Shown: positions 10,501-19,325, numbered from the stretch's first letter. The stretch is DNA of 64,000 bases from Apoda limacodes (GCA_946406115.1 OX291553.1:12715001-12779000); one strand, 5' to 3'. A program made the numbers and translations. The notes: generated by a model from the letters alone, not told the origin.

Positions 10501-13500
10501 CGTCATAGTCACAACTACCATCACAGCAGCAAAAGACCTTAAGGAAAGACTACAGAGCACAGAAGGAGCCCCAAAGAGCGCCCTGGTTCGCACAATGGCC
10601 TCCATCCTAGTAAATGGAATCAAAAATAAGAGGAACCGTCTCATCGTAGACGAAGCACTCATGAACCTAGACGATAAAGGCTAAAAAAGGCGACATCAAC
10701 CAGCTGCCATACATAGACAGACATGGACTCTTCACCCTAGAGGATATCCAGCCCACCCTGGTTGCAACCATCAACAAAGAAGTCCTATGCACGCACAGGA
10801 ACCTCATGGATGTAGCATATGCCCTCATAGAGCATGGGGACATGAGGTCTACAGTGGCTTATATTCAGCTAAGTCTCAGGTAAAATCCCAGAGCTGGAGA
10901 GATACACTGGAGCACAAATACCGAATCTGAAAAATACCTTATACCTCTCACACACCCTAGCAGGGAAAGAGGACCTCATTACTGAAGAATTTAGAACAGA
11001 AGAAGGGTCGTGCACCAGAACAATTCACGGAGTACAGGGACTAACACACCAGAGAGTGGTAATAGTGCGCACATCAGGAGAACACAACATGATAAACAAC
11101 AGCATTCCCCACGCAGTGGTAGCCATAACCATACATACTACACGGAATATAACATAGACGCCATTGCACAACTCATTAAAAAAGGCAAGAACACATCAGA
11201 GAAAACAATCAAGGCCATCAGGAACCGAGACAAAATAGTCATAGAGGCAATTACATCTAAGCGTCCCACTTAACAAAGAGAAAACGATAATTCACATTCA
11301 ATCGGACGTTCCAGCAAAACCACTGGAGAAGATGCAAGACCAGGCTTTCGCCAGTCTTTAGCATTAGATTATATAAACTAACGTAACCTTTGACAAAAAT
11401 TTTACTTTTCACTGTATAACGTAAATTAACTTAGAAATTTCAAATGTTATTGACCAGATAAAATGTAAACAAATATTACCAAAAAAAAAATCGGCCAAGT
11501 GCAAGTCGGACTCGCGCACTAAGGGTACCATTATCTATAAAAACGGCAAAAAAAATTACGTTTGTTGTATGGGAGCCCCCCTTAAATATTTGTTTTATTT
11601 TAATTAAATTATTTATATGTAAAGAGGATATATAACTAATATTCTGTGAATATTTTAAGCATTTACCAGTTGCCGCTATCAATATCGAGCAAAAAAAACA
11701 CGTTTGTTGTATGGGAGCCCCCTTAAATATTTATTTAATTCTGCTTTTTAGTATTTGTTGTTATAGCGACAACAGAAATATATCTACTGTGAAAATTTTA
11801 ACTGTCTAACTGTTACGGTTCATTTGATACAGCCTGGTGATAGACGGACGAACGGATGGACAGAAAAGTCTTAGTAATATGGTTCCGCTAATTACCCTTT
11901 GGGTACGGAACCCTAAAAAGAAAATAACAAGGACACGGAAAAAATTAAAATAATAAATTTAACTAATATAATTATTAACTAACATACAACAACTAACACC
12001 GATTACATAGCGATCTTAGTGTGGACGGCCAGCCGTTCGCAATTTGCCGCTATAGTGGACGGGGAATTGAAAGTGACGACAAAAACTTGACAGTAAATTA
12101 TAAAAGCTTCCATTAGGGTACAAATTTTTGTCGCAGGTTTCAAGGAGATTTGCTACCAACTTTTCACATTCTCTTTCTCATTTGGCCATCCAAAAGTTGT
12201 ATGGCGGTTTAATATAAGAAACCGTTTTAAAACAGGCGTTTGCAAGGACTCTGTGGCTATTATAGTATGGGCGATACACAGGGATGGACGGACATACATG
12301 ACAAAACTATAATTTATTTGACTACATTCTTAAAAAAAACTGAGCAAAAATACGTCTAGTTCGCCTAGTGCACCCTCTCCGTAAAAAAATATTTTGTTTC
12401 CCTGTCAAATAAAAGGAGGTTTAAAATCGGTCAGGTACCTTCGCCAATTAATTTCCTATTTAAAATATATGTCCCCATTCTGATGTGATAACATGCTAAA
12501 GTTTTACTACACTACGTAGTAGTTTATTCAAGTTTTGTAAACTTACTTGTTGCTTAAACCTTTCTGGCAGAAACAATACAAGTATAATAAAATTTACGGC
12601 AATTTAGTATTAAGTAAATAAAAAAGAGTGTATACAACCTAAATTGTCTTAAGTAGTAAAAGATCAAATCTATTTTAAGGTCAACTTTAGGACATCTTGT
12701 CTTAAATAATCATACATATATTCTTGTTTGCTTTAACTTTTTCTGAACTAACCTTAAAAATACTATATTGTCTGAAGTCTTACTTCGTTAGGAGAAATAT
12801 GATTTAACGCCATTTTACATCATTTATGACACTGATACAAATATTATGCCGATTTTTAAAACCAACAAAATTGCTTAGTCTGGTACTAAAATTATAAAAA
12901 TACACTTTTAAATTACATTAATAACATAAAAAATAAAAAATAATTGGTTTAAATTTATTTAATAGCAAATTTAACATTTACAACTTAAAATTTGAGGGTT
13001 TTTAAATTGGTTTTTATATTTATTTTTCGGATTTTATAAGGCCCGTCTGTTTTGTAACATTATCTGTCAATTTTAAACGAGAATCAAGTGTGCGTTTCAA
13101 ATCTACAGACTCAAACAACATAATTCATCCTATTTTTAATAAAAATAAATTAGTTACAAATCTGTTCGCTATATTAGTAATAATCTTCTATGGAATCAAA
13201 TATGTATTAAGTTCACCATTATTTTTCATAACGTAAATATAACATATAATTATATAACATTTTATATATAATATAACATAACTACATAAAAGCAAACAAG
13301 TATTAAATTTTATTTATGTAAGCCTGCTTTGAATCTGGGCTAATGCCCTTTCTAAGCCTTAACTAAGTATTGTAGATATCTTGAAAACTGTTGCTATGGA
13401 TGAAGTCAACCTTCAGGATATCTTGAATTCTGTCTTAAGAATTTGTTAATACTAGTCTCTCATAAGTGCGAATGAAGTTTATCTACAAAGTAGTATGAAG

Positions 13501-16500
13501 TGACTCCTAATATTCTCTTTAAATCTGTGCCTATTTTTAATTCACATTGTATTGGAGTGTATCTAGAGGATATCCTGAGGGACATAATAGTTTTAGCCAA
13601 GACAAAAGCCCGGATTCGATCATTTGTCTTCAAGATATCTACAATTCATTTTTAAGGCTAGTCATTGCTACTTGGGTGGCTTTGTGTGAAGCAGATGGCT
13701 GGCTAATGCAGCCAGCCTCGTTCCATCCAAAAGCTCAAAAAGTGACCAACTTTTCTGCTGACCTCCTGAAGCATCGGCAAAACACATCGGGACTAAACTA
13801 AAACTAAGTATGTGTTTTACCCTGTAATATTCCACCTCTTCACAATGTAGCATTATGTGAGATGATGTTTCTTCTGCCCTCATGCATGCTCTGCAGAGAG
13901 GGCTATCGGTGGCACCTAATAGGGTTTGTGATTTCTTGAACTATTTCTGTTCTCGAGGCCAAATTCTCGAGGCTTCTCGAGTCTTTCAAAGAACACTTAT
14001 AATTGGTAATAAAATTTTAGAGAAAAAACTCAATAATCACGAAAGGAAGATATTTTTATTACCACCAACTGCACTTACTTAAAGGAAACGAACCAAAATT
14101 CTTCTAACACACCATAAACAAATCTTAATACTTAAAATAATACCATTTAAAAATCTGCGTGCGTCTTAATCATCAAGAAACAAAGAAATTAGTATCAAGC
14201 TATTCGTTCGTTTCAGCCGAAAGACGTCCACTGCTGAACGTAGGTTTCCCCCATATGTCTCCACAATGGCCGGACCTGAGCCGCCCGCGCTCATCCGCTT
14301 CCTGCGGCTGTAACCAGATCGTCTGTCCACCTGATAGGAGGCCGACTCACGCTGCGTCTTCCGATCCGTGGTCGCCACTCGAGAACCTTTCTTCCCCATC
14401 GGTTATCGGTTCTAAGAGCGATGTGGCTTGCCCATTGCCACTTCAGCTTGCTAACTGATTGAGCTCTGTCGGTGACCTTAGTTCTTCGGCGATTTTCCTC
14501 GTCAATCAAGCTATTGCTCCACTAATAATCTAAATAATAATTATAATATTGGTATTTATTAAATATGCGTGCGTCTTAAATCACTAGAAACAAAAAACTT
14601 TAGTATCAATCAAGCTATTGCTCTACTAGTAATCTAAATAATAATATAATATTAGTATTTATTAGCTCTAACTTTTAAATTATTGAGATCAAATATAAAA
14701 ATCTTCTTAAAAAAACATCACAATAATAAAATCTTAAATAACTAATGAAAACAGATAACTAAGGGTGGTACGGTACCACAATAACCCTAAGAGTTTCTAT
14801 ATAAAATTTGCTTCAATCTTCATAAGATAAGTAATCTTCTAAAAATAACAATAAAAACTTTCTGAAGAAAATGATAAGGCTCTACTAATTTGTAGTTCTC
14901 GAATGGAGGCCACGGACTGACAAACGCAGCGTCGGAAGACCGCCCACAAGGTGGTCAGACGACATAGCGAAGGTCGCAGGAAGACGCTGGATGCAGGCCG
15001 CTTCCAACCGTTTCCTTTGGAAATCTATGGGGGAGGCCTATTTTCAGCAGTGGACTTCTTGCGGCTGAGATTATGATGATGATGATGAATTTATAGTAGT
15101 AGTAATACTTTTAAGTATTCAGTAACTAACAGTTAGTAATTCTTCAATCAGTCTTTGGTAAATCAAAATAAATCTTAAGCAACGTATACGAACAGATAAC
15201 TAAGAGTTTGAATCTGATACTGTCTATAACAAATTCAATATCAGTCGTTCAAAATAATTTTAATAGCTTTAGCACTGATTAAGATCATTAGTTAAAAATC
15301 CTAAGCGCGGCGTGTTTGTGTGTGTTTGTGAGCGAAACAACTTGCTCACAGTAGTCGCAGTGAGCGCGCACAATTTTACGCGGAAAAACCTACCTTGAAT
15401 ACTCTGAATTAGTGCCTTGAGCTCTAGGCACGGGATTTTTTTTCTCGTCTTGAACCAAGACGGATTTCTCGAGTTCGAGAATTCTGGAGCAGAAACCCTC
15501 CTAAAGGACGCAGTGGCCTGTCAGGATCTCTACCACCGTTCTCAGTTTGTCCCTGTTCATCCAGAGCAGGATCTTTGTTAGTTTAGGAATTATGTTAGGT
15601 GTTGGCCTGTTGGCATCCTCTGGGGGTACCACAGGTTCTAATTGATATTGTTGGTGACGTAGAAATGCTGTCTAAGCCACGACGCAGTTGAATGGTGTGG
15701 GTATCAAGATTGAGCCAATTTTGGCGAGGTCATTGGCCACATCGTTGCCCAGTGATCCACTGTGGCCCGTCACGTGAATGATATTACCTGCTTACTGACA
15801 TTCGATTCGTAGTCCTGAGTTGATTGTGTTACCATGGGGGCTCTCAGTACATCAGCAGTGTCCAGAAAATTCTGATTTCGTTATCTGTGATCTTCTTCCT
15901 CGCCATGTCCTTTGCAGCCTGGGTGATGATTACACATTCCGCTTAGAATCTTGTGTTAAGCTTACCCAAATCTTCGTATGCGTGTAAGATTAGGTCAGAA
16001 AAGTACACGCCGGCTCCTGAACTACCCGAACTCTTTCTTCCAATAGGAAAATGTTCCCACATTTTAAGGGGTCCCTGGTAAAATAAGGAATCCTTATAAG
16101 ATTGTTTAGTCCGTTCTCTGTCCCATCATTTGATTTATCCATACTCCTGTAAAAGATCTTAAATATGTGTTTTCATTTTACAACATTCACAACTTACAAG
16201 GCCCGTTGCTAGTGTTGCCGTTTACCAGCAGGTTAATAAAAAATAACACAATTTTAGTAGTTAATTGCAGCGTAAAGAAAATCAAAAATTCTGTAAAATA
16301 TTTACAATTTGTCATGAGTTATGTCATAAGTTTTAAGAATCCAATTGTATTTATGATGAAATTGAAATACTTTCTCGAGATTAATGACCCGAAAGCAAAG
16401 CCGATAAGCAAACCCAAAATCATAGAGGATCATGGAGAATTATTTGTATAGTATTAAAACAGTGATTATCAACGAAAATTAAACAAATTGCTTTAGAGAT

Positions 16501-17544
16501 AAACGACCTATTTGTTATAAAAAATTCGAAGTTCTCATTTATTTAATTTCATTTAGTCATGAAACGGAACTTAATTTTTTGATTGCAAATGCATTCTTAT
16601 TTAAAAAAAATTTTTTATCATGTAATGGCAAAGTTGAGATAAATCTTTTGCCTTCCTTGAATGTTAAAATAGTTCTGGTCCCGTCAGCGCATTTGTTTTT
16701 TAAATTAATAATTAAAAAAAATATCAGTAGGCAGGTATAGATAATATTTATACATAAACTTTTTCATGTACATAATACATCATTTTATATTTGGTAATCA
16801 TCGTATTTTTTTAGCAAACTGCTACAAAAGAGTCGAAGAGGAAACCAAGGAAATTCAAGCCAAAATACAAGAAAAATTAGGGAATAATCCCATCGAAAAG
16901 GATGTTATTCTTCTGTACGATGGAGAAAATTTACCTGAACAGGTAATATTTACTTATTTTGCTTATGCAACAGAACATCACCTATCACTGGTCCATGGTA
17001 AATTATCATCTATAAAATTATAAATTCCGTTTTTTACAGCCCTATAATACTAACATCTTTCATGTGAACGTGAAAAGAAATGGTTATCCATTCGCTTCTG
17101 AGACACAGGGTGTTAACTGACAGAACAAAGTGATCCTATCAGTTCCGTTTCAGGTTCCGACCCTAAAAATAATGCAAAAAAACCAATAATAGAGCTTTAT
17201 TAAGCTTTATAAAGCTTTATTGTTGTTGTTTTTTGCTGCAATTATTCTCACCCATTGAAAACTTAAGCTAATGTGCATATGACACGCACTTGGTTGGTTT
17301 TTTATTTGACCAAAAACTGCTTATTTGTAGCCTTAGGTTATGATTAGATGCTAGTATTTACTAGACAGTTTAAGGGTATTACTCACCCATAAAATTTATC
17401 TTGCAGGCAAAAGAATTCTGGAAAGGGAAGAGAATTATAGAAATGAAGAAAGAAAGACCTCAATGGTTTAGCAAAAATCTCTTACAAAAATCTACGCAAA
17501 AGCCTTCTACATCTACAGATGTGAAACCTACAGATTTGGCTTAA
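4483..17544 (+). CDS. mRpL32: Mitochondrial large-subunit ribosomal protein bL32m (mRpL32), four coding exons
   Basis: Coding exons are 4483-4570, 5578-5814, 16815-16942 and 17407-17544, with introns of 1007, 11000 and 464 bases. All introns are GT-AG and the phases match, giving 196 residues, close to the roughly 190 of animal homologues. Residues 1-29 are basic, with a single acidic residue, and look like a mitochondrial presequence. The core runs 'AAPKGFTIKDIIGDG', 'AVPKFRRTVEKRWKRK' and then a zinc ribbon: C95 and C98 in 'VCNECGHYHE', C108 and C111 in 'LCANCYKRV'. The C-terminus has 'ILLYDGENLPEQ' and 'GKRIIEMKKERPQWF', as in the family. The protein is a structural part of the mitoribosome large subunit. 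The 11 kb intron separates C108 from C111, so it splits the zinc ribbon. The start was chosen because it gives the presequence and an in-phase first exon with donor AG|GTAAGT. All four cysteines are present and no frame break is seen, so the gene looks functional. Confidence 0.93.
4701..5140. mobile_element. Foldback (MITE-like) element in mRpL32 intron 1
   Basis: An outer inverted repeat pairs 4771-4819 ('tgtacaaatgggggcgct' then 'tttcatgaagccctggg') with 5077-5140 ('cccagggcttcatgaa' then 'agcgcccccatttgtaca'). An inner inverted repeat pairs 'ttatggggacacca' at 4904-4917 with 'tggtgtccccataa' at 4992-5005. The left end also carries a second direct copy of 'gtgtacaaaagggggcgctga' at about 4704-4724 (one mismatch in the core). 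Together they could form a long nested hairpin. No coding sequence. Class unknown; a non-autonomous DNA transposon is the likeliest reading. Confidence 0.65.
5578..5814 (+). CDS. mRpL32: mRpL32 coding exon 2 (core and first half of zinc ribbon)
   Basis: It encodes the end of codon 30 to residue 108 and the first base of codon 109. The acceptor is TTCACAG and the donor is GTGTG|GTAAGT. It carries the conserved 'PKFRRTVEKRW' segment and zinc ligands C95, C98 and C108. A 67-codon open frame on the opposite strand here is only a shadow. Confidence 0.92.
5815..6871. other. Start of mRpL32 intron 2; short dispersed repeat inside
   Basis: Mostly plain intron. Positions 6491-6566 match 45345-45425 in inverted orientation (shared 'tatatgtcgcagg', 'caatatgc', 'taggcaga' in order), so this is a dispersed repeat of unknown class. 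A less AT-rich block at 5950-6230 has no recognisable feature. Small open frames at 6411-6715 fall within the repeat and are not genes. Confidence 0.5.
6872..8190 (+). pseudogene. R1-like reverse transcriptase domain, frameshifted
   Basis: RT blocks appear in order across at least four broken frames: 'CPKSYRPICLLSV' (about 7010-7050), 'YQYGFMLQRSTEDAL' (7112-7160), palm motif A with 'IALDIEG' (about 7220-7245, frame lost within the motif), 'GCVQGSIGGPTLWN' (7394-7435), catalytic 'AFADDVVLVF' (FADD at 7491-7502), 'LLGLIINKNVSF' (7710-7750), and the thumb through about 8080. QGS-I-GGP-LWN is characteristic of the R1 clade (R1, TRAS, SART). The indel near motif A and others upstream prevent expression of a full protein. 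Confidence 0.85.
8198..9050 (+). pseudogene. RNase H domain and Cys/His motif of the R1-like LINE
   Basis: 'QIYTDGSKIEGKVGAAL' (8239-8290) holds the first RNase H aspartate, and 'FLSEMYAIQKA' (about 8357-8390) the glutamate. An SD lies at about 8436-8442 just before a stop. After a frame change, 'FWLNAQVGSEENEKANELA' (8550-8607) corresponds to the family's last motif (usually H.G..GNE.AD.LA), with asparagine where aspartate is usual. It continues to 'ALTGHGGMADYLHRF' and 'CECDNNIRESVWHILLDC' (8886-8940), the C-C-H-C motif found after RNase H in several LINE clades. Frame breaks are at about 8440, 8530 and 8705. Confidence 0.75.
9051..10080 (+). other. Basic linker between RNase H and helicase of the R1-like LINE
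   Basis: Overlapping open frames of 155 and 165 codons (9179-9646 and 9495-9992) are rich in Lys, Arg, Gln, Asn and Thr and show no domain I recognise. Base composition (A- and C-rich on the plus strand) is continuous with the flanking RT and helicase, so this is read as a part of the same ORF2 that has lost its frame. A 'SISFVWVLVDLLGRS' frame on the opposite strand is a shadow. Confidence 0.5.
10081..11275 (+). pseudogene. Virus-type superfamily 1 helicase domain (tobamovirus-like), broken
   Basis: Three frames together show the helicase motifs. The Walker A motif GVPGCGKTT is at 10445-10471, directly followed by a TGA stop (10472-10474). Motif Ia-like 'TTTITAAKDL' follows, then Walker B 'LIVDEA' near 10640-10657. 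A frameshift precedes 'GDINQLPYIDR' (10689-10721, motif III). A second frameshift lies before 'TIHGVQGLTHQRV' (11020-11058) and 'PHAVVAITIHTTR' (11107-11145), which match motifs V and VI. This is the alphavirus-like supergroup helicase fold, most like tobamoviruses and relatives; in viruses it is an NTPase/RNA helicase of the replicase. Because it continues colinearly from the LINE ORF2 with similar base composition, it is read as part of the retrotransposon, not a separate viral integration. It is clearly non-functional here. Confidence 0.8.
11486..11925 (+). repeat. Dispersed GGTACGGAACCCT-family element
   Basis: Begins 'atcggccaagtgcaagtcgg' and ends 'gggtacggaaccctaaaaag' (to about 11921). 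Interior landmarks are 'gtttgttgtatgggagcccc' and a run of 'gacggacgaacggatgga'. A closely matching copy is at 60811-61258. The end motif is the reverse complement of the 'agggttccgtacc' seen near the start of better copies, so the element is bounded by short inverted motifs. It is non-coding. Class is uncertain (non-autonomous DNA transposon or similar). It lies inside mRpL32 intron 2. Confidence 0.75.
11926..13539. other. Intron 2 interior, AT-rich, no element recognised
   Basis: No coding similarity is seen. A slightly GC-richer patch at 12000-12290 ('tggacggccagccgttcgca') could be a decayed repeat, but no partner was found in the window. The rest is AT-rich. Confidence 0.4.
13540..13975 (-). 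mobile_element. C-terminal fragment of an RNase-H LINE (minus strand)
   Basis: The minus strand reads 'TDSPLCRACMRAEETSSHI' (13920-13860), then 'MLHCEEVEYYRV', the C-C-H-C motif that follows RNase H in LINEs such as the I and R1-like groups. It continues to about 13668 with '...LAALASHLLHTKPPK' and a stop. The RNase H part that should precede it lies at 15490-16040 on the same strand, so the two look like one element split by an insertion. Confidence 0.7.
14200..14520 (-). mobile_element. RTE-type LINE C-terminal fragment
   Basis: The minus strand encodes 'RRRTKVTDRAQSVSKLKWQW', 'WGRKVLEWRPRIGRRSVSRP' and 'RWTDDLVTAAGSG', the conserved C-terminus of RTE-clade ORF2 in arthropods. It ends with 'YGGNLRSAVDVFRLK'. 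Two other copies in the window (14895-15090 and 29988-30820) share the VLEWR-GRRSVG block. The copy has a frame change near 14300 and is dead. Confidence 0.75.
14500..14665 (+). repeat. Tandem duplication of an AT-rich segment
   Basis: 'tcaatcaagctattgctc', followed by 'taatctaaataataat' and 'gtatttatta', occurs at 14503-14560 and again at 14610-14663, about 108 bases apart. 'gcgtgcgtctta' occurs at 14157 and 14567. This is probably the 3' UTR region of the adjacent RTE piece duplicated during insertion. Confidence 0.6.
14895..15090 (+). mobile_element. RTE-type LINE 3' end with GAT tail
   Basis: The plus strand encodes 'VLEWRPRTDKRSVGRPPTRW', 'SDDIAKVAGRRWMQAASNRF' and 'WKSMGEAYFQQWTSCG', then a stop. 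The tail 'attatgatgatgatgatgaa' (15070-15089) is the microsatellite-like 3' terminus typical of RTE elements in Lepidoptera. It is strongly 5'-truncated, retaining only about 60 codons. Confidence 0.85.
15490..16040 (-). mobile_element. RNase H domain of a LINE (minus strand)
   Basis: Minus-strand frames read 'GSSGAGVYFSDLILHAYEDL' (about 16025-15965), 'CVIITQAAKDMARKKITDN', the RNase H motif 'VTGHSGSLGNDVANDLAKIG' (about 15780-15715), and then 'ILLWMNRDKLRTVVEILTGH' (about 15580-15500). This is the usual order in RNase-H LINEs. The reading continues in the fragment at 13975-13540. Stops are at about 15950 and 15830. Not functional. Confidence 0.75.
16041..16814. other. End of mRpL32 intron 2
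   Basis: AT-rich intronic DNA. An open frame at 16167-16451 has no recognisable domain. The acceptor for exon 3 is 'tttttttag' at 16806-16814. Confidence 0.5.
16815..16942 (+). CDS. mRpL32: mRpL32 coding exon 3 (second half of zinc ribbon)
   Basis: It encodes residues 109-151 starting at A109, with C111 as the last zinc ligand, then 'EEETKEIQAKIQEKLG' and 'DVILLYDGENLPEQ'. The acceptor is TTTTTAG and the donor is ACAG|GTAATA; phase 0 at its end. The frame reads on into the intron to 17023, but the splice to exon 4 restores the conserved C-terminus. Confidence 0.9.
17407..17544 (+). CDS. mRpL32: mRpL32 coding exon 4 (C-terminus)
   Basis: It encodes residues 152-196 and the stop: 'AKEFWKGKRIIEMKKERPQW', then a polar Ser/Thr-rich tail ending 'DVKPTDLA'. 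The acceptor is TCTTGCAG. The GKRIIE...RPQWF motif is conserved at the C-terminus of animal bL32m. Confidence 0.9.
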   Translation, partial: AKEFWKGKRIIEMKKERPQWFSKNLLQKSTQKPSTSTDVKPTDLA

Positions 17545-17583
17545 ATTGGTAGATTTATAGAATTAGTAAATATGAAGTAAACA

Positions 17584-17589
17584 AATAAA
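17584..17589 (+). terminator. mRpL32: Poly(A) signal of mRpL32
   Basis: AATAAA lies 40 bases after the stop codon, followed by the GT-rich 'ttatgttgtgtat'. This fits a short 3' UTR. Confidence 0.6.
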
Positions 17590-17655
17590 AAATTATGTTG
17601 TGTATATTACGGTTCTTATCCCAAGGAATAACTTTAAAAAAGGTTTAATATTTTT

Positions 17656-17726
17656 AATACAACTATAGTAGCAAACAGGCTAACGGTCCGCCTGATGGTA
17701 AGCGGATATCATAGCCTATGAACGCT
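17656..17726 (-). mobile_element. Short LINE 3' tail
   Basis: 'gcaaacaggctaacggtccg' and 'cctgatggtaagcgg' match the 3' UTR of the LINE at 651-1545, with the last few bases and the tail eroded. Only about 70 bases are left. Confidence 0.65.
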
Positions 17727-18435
17727 TTTTTATTTAAATTTTTCACTTTTGTTACCTATTATTTTTAATTAGATCGCACTTTTTTGTATCAAAGGATGCT
17801 AACGGAGCCTTATTACTGATCCTACGCTGCCTGTCTCTCCAACCTTCAAAGAACTTCATCTTTTATAAAGTAGGAAAAAGTTGAAATTTTTTACAGATTT
17901 GTAATACAAGGGCGTAGCCAGGTACGGGCAGAGGAGGGCAGCTGCCCCCCCCTAGCCGGGAATGGGTTGGCATATTTTCGGGATAATTCAATCATAATGT
18001 ACTATACCTATTCGGATTGCATTTTTTACTGCTACTACACTTCACCATCTTCCAACAGTCGTTCGTTCAACCTTCCACATGTAGAGAGGCAGTTCGTAAG
18101 TGTTTTGTTGTTAACTCGAGTTGGCGCGCCATTGCTTCAGTAGCGATTTTGTACGGTCGCCACTACAAGATCGTCTAAAGGTGCGTACAGATTATTTGCA
18201 GCGCAACATGCAATACAGCACGAACGTATGTGGACACCTTAACAACGGCCGTTCCCGGCAGTGTTCAGCGCTTACGCAATGGAACCGTTTCATTTTAATG
18301 TGACTATATTGGTGTTTCAATCATTTAACCCACCTTAACAGTCAACTGTTCGGCCAACCTTTCTCGAGTAGAGAGGTAGTTCCTCGATATTTGATAATTT
18401 TAGGTCGTGCTGAGACGCCATCGCTTTATTTATTA
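17727..18435. other. Intergenic with hAT-like end and direct repeats
   Basis: 'caagggcgtagccagg' at 17909-17924, followed by 'ggagggcagctgcccccccc', resembles the terminus of hAT-type DNA transposons; the opposite end was not found. Two related direct repeats of about 85-90 bases lie at 18053-18136 and 18335-18426 (shared 'gtagagagg-agtt', ending 'gcgccattgct' / 'acgccatcgct'). No gene is seen; the 60-codon open frame at 18121-18303 sits between the repeats and has no domain. Confidence 0.45.
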
Positions 18436-18600
18436 TCTACTAGCATTTGCCCGCGATTACACCCCCCGGAAATTCGGTTCTGGGTGTAGGATTTCAACGG
18501 CAACTCCTCAATTTTAGAAAAAAAAACCGACTCACTTGACGTTTTAAAGTAGCCTATGTCCGACAGACAGAGTTACTTTTGCATTTATAATATCAGTGGA
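18436..18600 (+). repeat. Dispersed lepidopteran repeat, fragment
   Basis: Starts 'ctagcatttgcccgcgatta' and contains 'agtagcctatgtccgacaga' and 'tttgcatttataatat'. This is a very common lepidopteran repeat type whose ends read CTAG(C/A)TTTTGCCCGCG and GCATTTATAATATTAGT. Related pieces are at 44866-45034 (inverted) and 62560-62826. Non-coding. Confidence 0.6.
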
Positions 18601-19157
18601 CTACTTGTCGCAGAAAGAGCAGGTAAGAGCACTGCAGTATAGACGATGTAAAGACGTTACGAAGCTTCCTAAATCCTACCCAAACTAAATGGACCCTCCT
18701 ATCGGCTTCCTTTTTGAAATGATTTTTAACCCAACTGCACTAAAGTACCATAATCAGAAAATTGTAGGTGTGAAATTTATTCGCTCTTTACATTAACTTA
18801 TGCCTTGTCCTTTCCAGTTACAAGACTTAAAGACATCAGTGTGATTGTAAACAGTTTTGAGGACATGATATCCCCCGTTTCACTCTTTTTTGTAGCTGGG
18901 TAGGTCATGTTTGACTGTTCTGTAGAACTGATTTCGTTGTCGAATCACACAGATATCTCAAACAACTCGACGTATTGAGTTTTTCCCATTAGTTCAACTA
19001 GTATGTCCAACTGGTTGTACGAACATGGATTTTTTTCCCCGTGGACCAACTACATAGTTGAGCATTAGAAAACCGTAATTTAGAGTGCCCTTCGTACAAC
19101 TGCATGGCCAGTTGGACCACTGCCCGAAATGATAATATTAAAGCTTTTAATCAGCTT
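18601..19157. other. Intergenic, no feature seen
   Basis: No domain, RNA gene or repeat partner was recognised here. Confidence 0.4.
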
Positions 19158-19325
19158 GTAGTATGGAGTTCTTCAAGAAAGAAGTTATTAGATTTCTGAA
19201 GGGTCGGCAACGCGCAAGTGATACCCCTGGTGTTGCAAGCGTCCATAGGCTACGGTGACCGCTTACCATCAGGCGGGCCGTAAGCTTGTTTGCCACCTTA
19301 GTGGTATAAAAAAAAAAAAAAAAAA
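19158..19325 (+). mobile_element. LINE 3' end, plus strand, with poly(A)
   Basis: The last 40 codons of the same LINE family as 651-1545 ('FFKKEVIRFLKGRQRASD'), then its 3' UTR ending 'ccaccttagtggtat' and an A-run at 19308-19325. Strongly 5'-truncated. The intact poly(A) and few mismatches suggest a fairly recent insertion. Confidence 0.85.

Larger units (their letters stand above)
6872..11490 (+). mobile_element. R1-like LINE ORF2 with C-terminal superfamily 1 helicase, decayed copy
   Basis: The order on the plus strand is reverse transcriptase (6872-8190), RNase H (8198-8640), a Cys/His motif (about 8890-8945), a basic linker (9050-10080), and a virus-type SF1 helicase (about 10080-11275). 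A short 3' UTR follows, and an A-run at 11481-11490 may be the tail. Endonuclease and ORF1 are missing, so the copy is 5'-truncated. Numerous stops and frameshifts inactivate it. It lies in the sense orientation inside mRpL32 intron 2. As I recall, insect R1-clade LINEs with a tobamovirus-like SF1 helicase at the end of ORF2 have been published; the architecture here fits that description. Clade placement rests on the 'QGSIGGPTLWN' and 'AFADDVV' motifs and was not tested by phylogeny. Confidence 0.8.
13976..15489. other. About 1.5 kb insertion splitting an RNase-H LINE
   Basis: This block separates the two halves of the minus-strand RNase-H LINE (15490-16040 and 13540-13975). It contains an RTE fragment on the minus strand, an AT-rich duplicated segment and an RTE 3' end on the plus strand (listed separately). 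Direct copies of 'tctcgag' lie near both edges (about 13953-13981 and 15468-15475), but no clean target duplication was identified. A (TG)n-like patch is at 15310-15330. Confidence 0.5.

Noticed and set aside
9201..10662. Minus-strand frames opposite the R1-like LINE
   Set aside because: Shadows; only the plus strand shows the RT, RNase H and helicase motifs.
14159..14458. 99-codon plus-strand frame
   Set aside because: Antisense shadow of the RTE C-terminus.
16167..16451. 94-codon frame in mRpL32 intron 2
   Set aside because: No domain and not needed for the mRpL32 reading frame.
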